Source of the DNA: Thermodesulfovibrionia bacterium
Lineage (GTDB): Bacteria; Nitrospirota; Thermodesulfovibrionia; UBA6902
Length of the DNA: 13,234 nucleotides
Reading direction: 5' to 3'
NCBI GenBank assembly: GCA_947258735.1
Contig: CAMYJJ010000054.1
Coordinates: 1 to 13,234 of the forward strand
Below are positions 6,598-12,999 of the stretch, piece by piece. Under the pieces are notes generated by a model. It saw only the letters and a list, made by a program, of their open reading frames with translations, ran no database searches and was not told where the DNA came from. Positions within the stretch are counted from its first letter, which is position 1. Each line of letters begins with the position of its first letter. The translations under genes and the position numbers were made by a program.

Positions 6598-6714
6598 AAA
6601 TATACATAATGATGCTGACCCAATTAGGGGACATGGCTGAAGTTAAAAGGTTGGGCTCTTAGCGTAGGCAGGGAAAAACCTTTTAATCAGGGGTCAGCAT
6701 CATTATGTATATTT
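6598..6714. repeat. Long hairpin element E3 with GGGGACATGGCT core
   Basis: A perfect 24-bp stem pairs 6598-6621 with 6691-6714; its inner part contains GATGCTGA, shared with E1. The 69-nt interior has AGGGGACATGGCT in the same place as E1. A second helix pairs TTAAAAGGTT with AACCTTTTAA. The corresponding helix in E1 is shorter and imperfect (TTATGGT/ACCTTAA). On the minus strand the stem runs into a T tract (A run at 6593-6600), as in a terminator. Confidence 0.72.
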
Positions 6715-6980
6715 AATAATTAATTGTACATCATTCTCATTTTTTTGTAAACAGCCGCATAAGGTTTTCCCTTACATTAAAAAAAGCTTTAATTATAAGA
6801 AGTTATGGAGAAATAAAAATTGACTTATTTCTTAGATAAGATGAATTCCATGTAGTGTTAACTGTTTTGGAATTATCATATAGCCGAAAGATTACATCTG
6901 TGTATGTCACGTCTATCCATACAGCACATGAGGATGAACGATATGATACACAGGCATTTACATATCGCTCTGCTTATGAA

Positions 6981-7031
6981 CGGGAATTAATCAAATAGTA
7001 TAGCCATCTAAAGATTAATTGTTAATTCCCG
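6981..7031 (+). promoter_or_regulatory. Inverted repeat overlapping the MCP2 promoter
   Basis: CGGGAATTAA (6981-6990) pairs with TTAATTCCCG (7022-7031); the right arm covers the first bases of the sigma-28 -10 box. An overlapping alternative pairs AATTAATC (6985-6992) with GATTAATT (7013-7020). It could be an operator over the promoter. Being AT-rich, it could also be incidental. Confidence 0.35.
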
Positions 7032-7035
7032 ATAA
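7009..7035 (+). promoter_or_regulatory. Sigma-28 (FliA) type promoter for MCP2
   Basis: TAAA (7009-7012), exactly 15 nt, then CCCGATAA (7028-7035). This matches 11 of 12 bases of TAAA-N15-GCCGATAA with ideal spacing. The expected start is near 7042, about 84 nt before the MCP2 start codon. It has the same architecture as the promoter at 6030-6056 on the other strand. Confidence 0.85.
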
Positions 7036-7125
7036 GAACAGATATACCTGTTAAAAAATAAATATACATTAATTAATTATAACGAAAACAAAATAAGCAG
7101 GAGTTCTTCAGATGGAGGGAACAGG

Positions 7126-8469
7126 ATGTTAAACAGGATTACCATTAGCATGAAACTCATCGGCATTGTCACATTCAGCATCATGGTTATGATTGTCGGG
7201 GCTTCTATCGCAAGGTATAACTTTGATCATATACAAAGTGAAATGACAGAGCTGTCAGCTGATCTGGATAAGGATATACAGGTCCGGGCAGAACGTATAA
7301 CAGAAAATATTAATACGATCATAATTGTTTTACTGGTAAGTCTTCCTGTTACCGCCAGTATCCTTATTGCGGTTGGATTTCTTACGGTACGCAGTATAAC
7401 AAAGCCCATACATGAGATGATGAGCGTGACGAATAAGCTGGCTGAAGGTGATCTCTCTCTGGAGCTGGACGATAGCGGCCGGGATGAATTTGGCGTTATG
7501 AAGAGTTCAATGGCAGGCATGGTAACAAATCTAAGACATATCGTTGGTAAGATAGCGAAGACTTCAAGATATGTAGAAAAAAGCTCTGAAGAAGTCTCTA
7601 ATACATCGGGTACTATTACTTCCAAAATAGACGATCAATCGGCCCAGTTGGAGCAGTCAGCGGCAGCGGTCACAGAAGTGTCCCAGACCATACTGGATGT
7701 TGCAAAAAATGCAACCGATGCTTCCGACGCAGTTAAAGAATCAGTGACCATTGCTGATGAAGGAAAAACAGTAGTTGAGAAAACAGTGAGCAGCATGTCC
7801 AATATCTGTCAAACCGTTGAGAATTCATCACAGACCATTGAGGCCCTTGGTGAAAGCAGCAAACAGATTGGAGACATCATCAATGTTATTAATGATATTG
7901 CGGGACAGACCAATCTGCTGGCACTGAATGCTGCTATCGAAGCGGCCCGCGCAGGAGAACAGGGCAGGGGATTCGCAGTGGTTGCGGATGAAGTGAGAAA
8001 GCTGGCTGAAAAAACCGGAAAGGCAACCGAAGAGATAACAGACATGATAAAGAAGATACAGCAGGAGACAGACATGTCTGTTGAGAGCATGGAGAAAAGC
8101 AAAACTGAAGCGGAAGAGGGCGTGAAACTTGCGGAACAGGCCAGAGGGTCCCTGGATAAAATCGTGAACTCTTCAGAAAGATGTCTGGACATGGTCCAGT
8201 CCATTGCAGCTGCAACTGAAGAGCAGTCTACTGCCATTGAACAGGTAACTGCAAATATGGAAAATGTCGCTTTTGTATTTACATCATCACGTGATGCAAT
8301 TTTTAAGATTGATGGATCCATTAATGAACTGGAAGACAAAGTGAAAGAGATGGCAGGTCTTGTCAGCTGGTTTAAGGTGGATGCAGAAATGACCCGAACA
8401 GTGCGCAATGCTGTGACAACAGGCAATGGTACAAATACAAGCCACAGAGGAAGCGGCGAGACGGCATAG
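7126..8469 (+). CDS. Methyl-accepting chemotaxis protein with minimal periplasmic loop (MCP2)
   Basis: A 447-residue chemoreceptor. The ATG at 7126 follows GGAGGG by 6 nt. TM1 is ~9-29 and TM2 ~64-88, leaving only about 35 residues outside ([20 protein letters not shown]...), too short for a known ligand-binding domain. HAMP follows at ~89-142 ([21 protein letters not shown]), then the cytoplasmic coiled coil with the canonical tip [20 protein letters not shown] (257-276) and [20 protein letters not shown]. No C-terminal NWETF-like tether is present; the tail (~430-447) is Gly/Thr/Ser-rich. It probably reads a signal from a partner protein, from the membrane or from inside the cell. It has its own sigma-28 promoter and its own terminator, so it is a single-gene unit divergent from the rhodanese-like/MCP1 operon. 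Confidence 0.93.
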   Translation: MLNRITISMKLIGIVTFSIMVMIVGASIARYNFDHIQSEMTELSADLDKDIQVRAERITENINTIIIVLLVSLPVTASILIAVGFLTVRSITKPIHEMMSVTNKLAEGDLSLELDDSGRDEFGVMKSSMAGMVTNLRHIVGKIAKTSRYVEKSSEEVSNTSGTITSKIDDQSAQLEQSAAAVTEVSQTILDVAKNATDASDAVKESVTIADEGKTVVEKTVSSMSNICQTVENSSQTIEALGESSKQIGDIINVINDIAGQTNLLALNAAIEAARAGEQGRGFAVVADEVRKLAEKTGKATEEITDMIKKIQQETDMSVESMEKSKTEAEEGVKLAEQARGSLDKIVNSSERCLDMVQSIAAATEEQSTAIEQVTANMENVAFVFTSSRDAIFKIDGSINELEDKVKEMAGLVSWFKVDAEMTRTVRNAVTTGNGTNTSHRGSGETA

Positions 8470-8500
8470 CAAATTATTCATAACATATTAGTGATGTAGA

Positions 8501-8530
8501 AAGAGCCTGATGAATGCAGGCTCTTTTTTT
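8501..8530 (+). terminator. Intrinsic terminator of MCP2
   Basis: AAGAGCCTG (8501-8509) pairs perfectly with CAGGCTCTT (8517-8525) around a 7-nt loop, followed by an uninterrupted T run to 8530. It starts 31 bp after the MCP2 stop codon. Confidence 0.93.
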
Positions 8531-8613
8531 ATGAGTATTGATTATTCTGTTCCATTGCAATGACAACAACAAGCGTTTATGAAAATTGAAAGGCTTGTCC
8601 TGTACTCCCTTGT

Positions 8614-8717
8614 GTCATTCCCGCATTATGTTAGCGGGTCGGAGCGGCTCTCGTGTAGACACGCATCGAAAATCCCCTGAAACGAGTTTTCTGGATTCCC
8701 GCCTGCACGGGAATGAC
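8614..8717. repeat. Dispersed palindromic repeat, copy 2, with a dRS3-like end
   Basis: Terminal arms GTCATTCCCG (8614-8623) and CGGGAATGAC (8708-8717) are a perfect 10-bp inverted repeat. The right end contains ATTCCC-N8-GGGAAT (GCCTGCAC as N8), the form of the neisserial dRS3 element. It is longer and better preserved than copy 1 (3634-3711) and in the same orientation. With the terminator at 8501-8530 it fills most of the 8470-8792 gap. Confidence 0.8.
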
Positions 8718-8751
8718 TACTATATTAAATGATAAGATTATATACAGGATA

Positions 8752-8783
8752 CTTATGTAGAATAATATTACTTTATACATAAG
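8752..8783. promoter_or_regulatory. Inverted repeat before the HAD phosphatase gene
   Basis: CTTATGTA (8752-8759) and TACATAAG (8776-8783) are perfect 8-bp arms with a 16-bp spacer, ending 9 bp before the start codon at 8793. It may be an operator or a hairpin over the translation start. Its span (32 bp) and place resemble the inverted repeat before glycerate kinase (2092-2122, 31 bp), but the arm sequences differ. Confidence 0.3.
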
Positions 8784-8792
8784 CTGGTAACC

Positions 8793-9617
8793 ATGAAATT
8801 AATAATATTTACAGATCTTGACGGTACGTTGCTTGACTCCGGGTATTCATTCAGAAAGGCGATGCCTGCTCTGAAACTGATAAAAGATGAATCAGTCCCC
8901 CTGATTATATCTTCCAGTAAAACGAAAATCGAGATAGAGCATATCAGAAAGAAAATAACAAATACCTGTCCCTTTATAACTGAAAATGGGGGAGGGATAT
9001 TTATACCCAGAAAGAACTTTAAATTTCAAATTCCAGATTTCAAATTACAAATTACGGAGGAAGGGAAATATAAAGTGATTAAACTGGGGGCTGGCTATAC
9101 AGAGTTGAGAAATGCGCTGGCTGAGTTACGTGATGAGGGATTTGATGTCAAAGGGTTCGGTGACATGAGTATACGGGAAGTGTCTGAATTAACAGGATTG
9201 AAGCTGGCTGATGCCAAGAGGGCAAAAGAACGGGATTTTGATGAGCCCTTTGTTTTCCATGGCAGGAGTAAGGACGTTGCAAACCTCAAACGACGCATCA
9301 GGGCAAAGGGTTTTAATTATACACAGGGAGAGTTCTTCCATATCATGGGAAACAGTGACAAGGGCAGGGCGGTTACGATAATTAAGGAAATCTATAAAAA
9401 ACAGTTTGAGAAGGTCACTACAATTGCGCTTGGAGACAGCCCCAATGACATTGAGATGCTGCAGAATGTTGATTATCCGGTTGCGGTGCAGAAAAAAGAC
9501 GGCTCATATAACAGGGAGGTCATCAGAAAAGTAAAAGGATGCATAAAAGCAGAGGGGCCAGGACCTGAGGGGTGGAACAGGGCAGTAATTAAATTACTTG
9601 AAACTATGGTCCTTTGA
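8793..9617 (+). CDS. HAD-family mannosyl/glucosyl-3-phosphoglycerate phosphatase
   Basis: Removes the phosphate from glucosyl- (or mannosyl-) 3-phosphoglycerate, the second step after GpgS; a cytoplasmic HAD enzyme of 274 residues. Visible motifs: motif [11 protein letters not shown] with nucleophile Asp8 and Asp10; motif II ISSSKTK (39-45); the family segment [10 protein letters not shown] (144-153); Lys190 in NSDKGRAV; and motif [17 protein letters not shown] (212-223). The start fits the family ([15 protein letters not shown]); the ribosome site is weak (GGTAA). Residues ~76-89 ([14 protein letters not shown]) are encoded by heptanucleotide repeats inserted in a cap-region loop. The 3' end overlaps the convergent panB by 24 bp. 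Because the window has gpgS and no separate mannosyl synthase, the glucosyl substrate is preferred here (inference); gpgP would be the matching symbol. Confidence 0.88.
   Translation: MKLIIFTDLDGTLLDSGYSFRKAMPALKLIKDESVPLIISSSKTKIEIEHIRKKITNTCPFITENGGGIFIPRKNFKFQIPDFKLQITEEGKYKVIKLGAGYTELRNALAELRDEGFDVKGFGDMSIREVSELTGLKLADAKRAKERDFDEPFVFHGRSKDVANLKRRIRAKGFNYTQGEFFHIMGNSDKGRAVTIIKEIYKKQFEKVTTIALGDSPNDIEMLQNVDYPVAVQKKDGSYNREVIRKVKGCIKAEGPGPEGWNRAVIKLLETMVL
9024..9058 (+). repeat. Heptanucleotide tandem repeat (TTNCANA x5) inside the phosphatase gene
   Basis: Units TTTCAAA, TTCCAGA, TTTCAAA, TTACAAA, TTACGGA run head to tail. They encode a 7-residue protein repeat ([14 protein letters not shown]). 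This is the same 7-bp period as the arrays in glycerate kinase but a different unit. The frame remains open. Confidence 0.8.
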
Positions 9618-10388
9618 TGGAAACGTCCCTTTTTCCACTTCTTTTTTATAAGACTGTATTGCCTTTGAAGCATCTTTATTCAGATTTGTAAATTGTTTTG
9701 TAAACTTTGGAACAAACCTGTCAAACAGCCCTATTACATCATGCAGGACAAGGATCTGTCCGTCACAATGGGGACCGGCACCAATTCCAATGGTGGGAAT
9801 CGAAAGTTCTTTGGTAATCTGTTTTGCAACGTTCATGGGAATGGCCTCGAGCAGCAGTGAAAATGCCCCGGCATCTTCTACTATATGTGCCTCTTCCAGC
9901 AGTTTCTTTGCTGCTTCATCTGATTTACCCTGGACTTTGTATCCTCCCATTCTGTGAATGGACTGAGGGGTAAGGCCGATATGGGCCATTACCGGTATGT
10001 CAGATTTTAACATTGCCCTGATTTGCGGCGCTATCTCAGCTCCTCCTTCAAGTTTGACTCCGGCAGTTCCTGCCTCCTTGAGAAACCTCCCTGCATTTTT
10101 AACGGCTTCAGATATCCCAGCCTGGTAAGACATGAACGGCATATCTCCAAGCACCATGGCATTTGATACAGCGCGTGTTACCATCTTTGCGTGATAAATC
10201 ATTTCATCCATTGTCACATGGAGGGTATTGTCACGTCCCTGCACAACCATGCCGAGTGAGTCTCCAACAAGAATGGCGTCAATGCCGGCCTGATCAACAA
10301 TCTTGGCAAAGGGGTAATCATAGGCCGTAAGCATGGTGATCTTATCGCCATCCTTTTTCTTTTTTATAAAATCCTGAATGGTAAACAT
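9594..10388 (-). CDS. panB: 3-methyl-2-oxobutanoate hydroxymethyltransferase
   Basis: Makes ketopantoate from 2-oxoisovalerate using 5,10-methylene-tetrahydrofolate, the first committed step of pantothenate/CoA synthesis. At 264 residues it has normal length. Visible: [22 protein letters not shown] near the N-terminus; metal ligands in [11 protein letters not shown] (Asp43) and [10 protein letters not shown] (Asp82); KLEGG (Glu114); the HIGLTPQ...GGYKVQGK segment (136-155); the catalytic glutamate in LLLEAIP (Glu181); and [21 protein letters not shown]. It starts 8 bp after the stop of the SlyD-like gene and is probably co-transcribed with it; no strong Shine-Dalgarno sequence is visible. Its end overlaps the convergent phosphatase gene. 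Confidence 0.97.
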   Translation of the reverse strand: MFTIQDFIKKKKDGDKITMLTAYDYPFAKIVDQAGIDAILVGDSLGMVVQGRDNTLHVTMDEMIYHAKMVTRAVSNAMVLGDMPFMSYQAGISEAVKNAGRFLKEAGTAGVKLEGGAEIAPQIRAMLKSDIPVMAHIGLTPQSIHRMGGYKVQGKSDEAAKKLLEEAHIVEDAGAFSLLLEAIPMNVAKQITKELSIPTIGIGAGPHCDGQILVLHDVIGLFDRFVPKFTKQFTNLNKDASKAIQSYKKEVEKGTFPSKDHSFK

Positions 10389-10396
10389 GGTTCTTG

Positions 10397-10849
10397 TTAT
10401 GTATCTTTGGAAGTGGTGCTGTTGCTCAGGATTTCAAGCAGTTCCAGATCAAAGGTGAGTTCCTTGCCGGCCAATGGGTGATTGGCATCCATGACATACC
10501 CTGTCTCTGTTTTCCCGAGGACGGTGACAACGACGGCCTTGCCGTCAGGCCTGTGCATCTGGATGGTGCTGCCGATACGTGGATCAAAGTCTCCCGGTGC
10601 ATTTTTTCTGCTGAATTCAAAAACCTTGTCCTTGCTGTGCTCGCCATATGCATCTGCAGGGGGTATTTTAACTGTTTTCTTTTCATTAAGCGCCATTCCG
10701 GTAATACCTTTTTCAAATCCCGGAATTACCTTGCTGTCGCCAATAGTGAACTCTATGGGTGCGGTATCACGTGATGATTCAACCACTTCTCCATTTGAAT
10801 CTTTCAGCGTATAATGGACTTTCACTGTGTCGCCCTTTCTAGCTTCCAT
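10397..10849 (-). CDS. FKBP-type peptidyl-prolyl isomerase, SlyD-like
   Basis: A cytoplasmic proline isomerase and chaperone of 150 residues. The ATG has a good ribosome site (AGGAG, 7 nt upstream). The FKBP part is split as in SlyD: residues ~1-68 ([61 protein letters not shown]), then the insert-in-flap chaperone domain (~70-125), then the returning FKBP strand ([10 protein letters not shown], ~130-139). The C-terminus is short (SNSTTSKDT) and lacks the His/Cys-rich metal tail of E. coli SlyD, so nickel delivery is unlikely. It is directly followed by panB. Confidence 0.93.
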   Translation of the reverse strand: MEARKGDTVKVHYTLKDSNGEVVESSRDTAPIEFTIGDSKVIPGFEKGITGMALNEKKTVKIPPADAYGEHSKDKVFEFSRKNAPGDFDPRIGSTIQMHRPDGKAVVVTVLGKTETGYVMDANHPLAGKELTFDLELLEILSNSTTSKDT

Positions 10850-10893
10850 TGAAATTCTCCTTTTATGTTATATAGATGATGAAATGGTGCTAA

Positions 10894-10902
10894 AGTATAA
10901 CA
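10894..10902 (-). promoter_or_regulatory. Candidate extended -10 promoter for the SlyD-like/panB unit
   Basis: The minus strand reads TGTTATACT, an extended -10 (TGn-TATACT, one base from TATAAT). It lies about 45 nt before the start codon at 10849, in the 74-bp gap after lgt. No clear -35 is visible. It would allow expression apart from lgt. Confidence 0.4.
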
Positions 10903-10923
10903 TAGATATATACATGTCTTACA

Positions 10924-11775
10924 TTACTTCCCGGGCATAATGCTCCGGGCCTTTTTTCGGTAAAGGAGCAATCCGCTCCCTCCAATAATCATTGCCAGAC
11001 AAAGCATTTGCCCCATGGTCACTGAATTGAGAAAAATGCCGAGATGTGCGTCAGGCTCACGGACATATTCAATAAAAAAGCGCACTGTCCCATACCCAAT
11101 AATGTATAGCGGGAGAAAGAAGCCATTGAATGGCCTTCTCCGGCGCAGCGACCAGAGCATAACGAAGAGGAAGAGACCCTCAAAAAATGCCTCGTACAGC
11201 TGCGATGGATGTCTGAGCAGGTTTGTATGATCCAGAGGGAAGTACATCCCCCAGGGCATGGATGTAGCCCTGCCATACAGTTCTCCATTGATAAAATTGC
11301 CTATTCTGCCAAAGGTGTATCCAAGAGGGATGGAAGGGACCAGAAAATCAGTAAATTGCCAGAACTCAAATTTATATTTACGACAGAAAAGTGCTGTTGC
11401 AGCTATTACACCGATTAATCCCCCATGATAGGACATGCCGGAAAGACCGGTAAAATGAATACCGCCTGAAAAACTGAAAGGTAATATGATCTCCCACGGA
11501 CGGGACATGAAATAGGAAAAATCATAAAACAGGACATACCCGAATCGTGCTCCTGCCATGAGACCGATAATTGCCCACGTAAAATAGTCTTCAACTGCCT
11601 CTCTTGGATAATCATACTCCGCATTTTTGATTCGATATAATGACAGCAAATAAACTATAGCAAAGGCAACTATGTACATCAGGGCATAATATCGAAGTTC
11701 AAAAGAACCAATCCTGAAAATATATGGTTTAATATGCTCAGGTATATGCTGCCATGTGGAAATTAACTGGTCCAT
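10924..11775 (-). CDS. lgt: Prolipoprotein diacylglyceryl transferase
   Basis: An inner-membrane enzyme that moves a diacylglyceryl group from phosphatidylglycerol to the lipobox cysteine of prolipoproteins. At 283 residues it has usual length, with about seven hydrophobic segments. Diagnostic parts: the N-terminal 'ELRYYALMYIVAF' segment; GLMAGARFGYVLFYD (~71-85); GGMSYHGG-like motif as SGMSYHGGLIG (~112-122); the Lgt signature GRIGNFINGELYGRAT (~156-171); RHPSQLYEAFFEG (~187-199) with the conserved HPSQLYE; and FFIEYVREPDAHLG (~233-246) with the conserved ExxRxPD. It lies 26 bp after the small membrane protein gene. Its last codons form a near-palindromic hairpin (CCCGG...CCGGG) without a T tract. 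Confidence 0.97.
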   Translation of the reverse strand: MDQLISTWQHIPEHIKPYIFRIGSFELRYYALMYIVAFAIVYLLSLYRIKNAEYDYPREAVEDYFTWAIIGLMAGARFGYVLFYDFSYFMSRPWEIILPFSFSGGIHFTGLSGMSYHGGLIGVIAATALFCRKYKFEFWQFTDFLVPSIPLGYTFGRIGNFINGELYGRATSMPWGMYFPLDHTNLLRHPSQLYEAFFEGLFLFVMLWSLRRRRPFNGFFLPLYIIGYGTVRFFIEYVREPDAHLGIFLNSVTMGQMLCLAMIIGGSGLLLYRKKARSIMPGK

Positions 11776-11801
11776 ATTAACATTGTCTTTAATGTTTTAT
11801 T

Positions 11802-12077
11802 TCAATCATGAAGCAGGGCCTTGATTACTGTACTGCGAATGCTTTTAAAAGCTTTAAATAAAAAAGAGACAGACAGTATAAGGATTATAACAGCAGCCAC
11901 GACTGATACTATATTTATAATTGAAGTATGAAGGAAATTTCTGCCCAATACATGCATCGTTCCGGTTACGAGCATAATCACAACAACCGTAAGCAGAATA
12001 AAAGTTACAAAAATTGCAATGGAAATTACCAGCTCAAGCAAAGTGCGGATAGATGATTTAGTATTCTGCGAATTCAT
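11802..12077 (-). CDS. Small membrane protein with two transmembrane helices, unknown function
   Basis: A 91-residue hypothetical protein. Residues ~13-40 (LELVISIAIFVTFILLTVVVIMLV) and ~52-73 (SIINIVSVVAAVIILILSVSFLF) are strong transmembrane segments, joined by a short loop (TGTMHVLGRNFLHT), with polar basic ends. The layout loosely recalls half of a PsiE-like four-helix protein, but I see no diagnostic motif. It sits between metF and lgt in the same direction, 26 bp before lgt. The ATG has only a poor ribosome site, and a strong hairpin (12084-12111) ends 6 bp before it, which may limit translation. It is likely real because of its orientation, spacing and protein-like composition. Confidence 0.65.
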   Translation of the reverse strand: MNSQNTKSSIRTLLELVISIAIFVTFILLTVVVIMLVTGTMHVLGRNFLHTSIINIVSVVAAVIILILSVSFLFKAFKSIRSTVIKALLHD

Positions 12078-12083
12078 ATCTTA

Positions 12084-12111
12084 GGGGATACTTCCCACGG
12101 GAAGTGTCCCC
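12084..12111. repeat. GGGGACA-type palindrome between metF and the small membrane protein gene
   Basis: GGGGATACTTCCC (12084-12096) pairs with GGGAAGTGTCCCC (12099-12111): 13 bp with one G-T pair and almost no loop. No T tract follows on either strand, so it is not a standard terminator, though it may protect the metF mRNA end. The GGGGACACTTCCC form resembles REP-type palindromes associated with RAYT transposases. Confidence 0.7.
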
Positions 12112-12117
12112 ATACGT

Positions 12118-12999
12118 TTAGAGCAGTCCTGCTCTCTCCATAATTGCCGGTACCTTGTCTTCAGCACCGATAGCCATTATATGAACTCCGTCGCAGATGT
12201 TTTCGTCCTTTAACTGTCTGATATGTCTTGCCATGATATCAATCCCCTGATCAAGGGCATTTTCCTTTCCCGCTTCTTTCAGTTCATCGATTAATTCCTG
12301 GGGAACTGTAATGCCGGGAACAAACTTGTTCATGAAATTAGCCATGCCGGCACTCTTCAGAAGTACAAGACCTGCAAGGACTTTCACCGGAAAATTCCTC
12401 GCACTTTTCATGAATCCCTTGAATTTATCAACATCATAAATCGCCTGTGTCTGGAAAAAATTTGCTCCTGCATTGACCTTCTTTTCAAATTTCATCATCT
12501 GGGGTTCGATTGGATTCGCTTCAGGAGTGACAACAGCACCCTGATAATAATCGGTTGCACCCACCAGGTCATTACCCATCATGTCCTTACCATTGTTGAG
12601 ACCATCAACAATCTGAAGCAGCTGGACAGACTCAATATCATACACAGGTTTTGCCTCTTTATGGTCACCGGCATTTGGATGGTCACCGGTCATGCACAAA
12701 ACGTTCTTAATCCCGAGGATGCTTGCTCCGAGGAGGTCTGACTGAAGGCCTATGCGGTTCCTGTCCCTGCAGGTCATCTGCAGGATAGGCTCATTGCCCA
12801 TGTCCAGAAGGAGTTTGCAGAACGACATTGAGTTTATGCGCATGACTGCTGACTGGTTGTCCGTAACATTCAGTGCATCAACTTTACCTTTGAGCATCTC
12901 TGCTTCGTGAAGTATCTTTTTTATATCAGTCCCTTTAGGAGGGCCTACTTCTGCTGTGACAGTAAATTTACCTGATTCAATTGCGCTTTTAAGACTCAC
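12118..12999 (-). CDS. metF: Methylenetetrahydrofolate reductase
   Basis: Interconverts 5,10-methylene- and 5-methyl-tetrahydrofolate, for methionine synthesis or the methyl branch of the Wood-Ljungdahl pathway. It has 293 residues, the short bacterial form. Visible: FTVTAEVGPPKGTD (~12-25) with the conserved Glu17; VDALNVTDNQSAVMRI (~40-55); PILQMTCRDRNRIGLQSDLLGA (~71-92); NVLCMTGDHP (~99-108); then the GANFFQTQAIYDVDKF segment (~178-193). The start is a GTG at 12999-12997 preceded by GGAGGAG; it overlaps the stop of the upstream gene by 4 nt (GTGA), so the two are translationally coupled. Pairing with a MetV-like protein suggests an energy-conserving MetFV-type reductase (inference). Confidence 0.95.
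   Translation of the reverse strand: MSLKSAIESGKFTVTAEVGPPKGTDIKKILHEAEMLKGKVDALNVTDNQSAVMRINSMSFCKLLLDMGNEPILQMTCRDRNRIGLQSDLLGASILGIKNVLCMTGDHPNAGDHKEAKPVYDIESVQLLQIVDGLNNGKDMMGNDLVGATDYYQGAVVTPEANPIEPQMMKFEKKVNAGANFFQTQAIYDVDKFKGFMKSARNFPVKVLAGLVLLKSAGMANFMNKFVPGITVPQELIDELKEAGKENALDQGIDIMARHIRQLKDENICDGVHIMAIGAEDKVPAIMERAGLL

Larger units (their letters stand above)
6057..6980. other. Large non-coding region between the two sigma-28 promoters
   Basis: About 0.9 kb with no credible coding frame. It holds three long hairpin elements, listed separately (6208-6295, 6361-6544, 6598-6714), plus smaller hairpins: CAGATT/AATCTG (6167-6182) and CGATATG/CATATCG (6939-6967). AGATCAG at 6189-6195 duplicates part of the 3' arm of the first element and could compete for pairing with CTGATCT (6213-6219). 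A run of nine T lies at 6337-6345. The stretch 6720-6930 is AT-rich and shows nothing I can name. Confidence 0.6.

Noticed and set aside
6208..6714. Known riboswitches or self-cleaving ribozymes (c-di-GMP, fluoride, ZTP, SAM; HDV-like because of GGGGACATGG)
   Set aside because: Consensus cores of these classes are absent; for an HDV-like fold, the TGTCCCC partner strand for P1 is missing in E1 and E3.
6934..6990. 18-codon leader-like ORF (MNDMIHRHLHIALLMNGN) before the MCP2 promoter
   Set aside because: It lies upstream of the predicted sigma-28 start point, has no proper ribosome-site spacing, and overlaps hairpins.
10924..10960. Terminator at the end of lgt
   Set aside because: CCCGG...CCGGG hairpin lies inside the last lgt codons and has no following T tract; not called.
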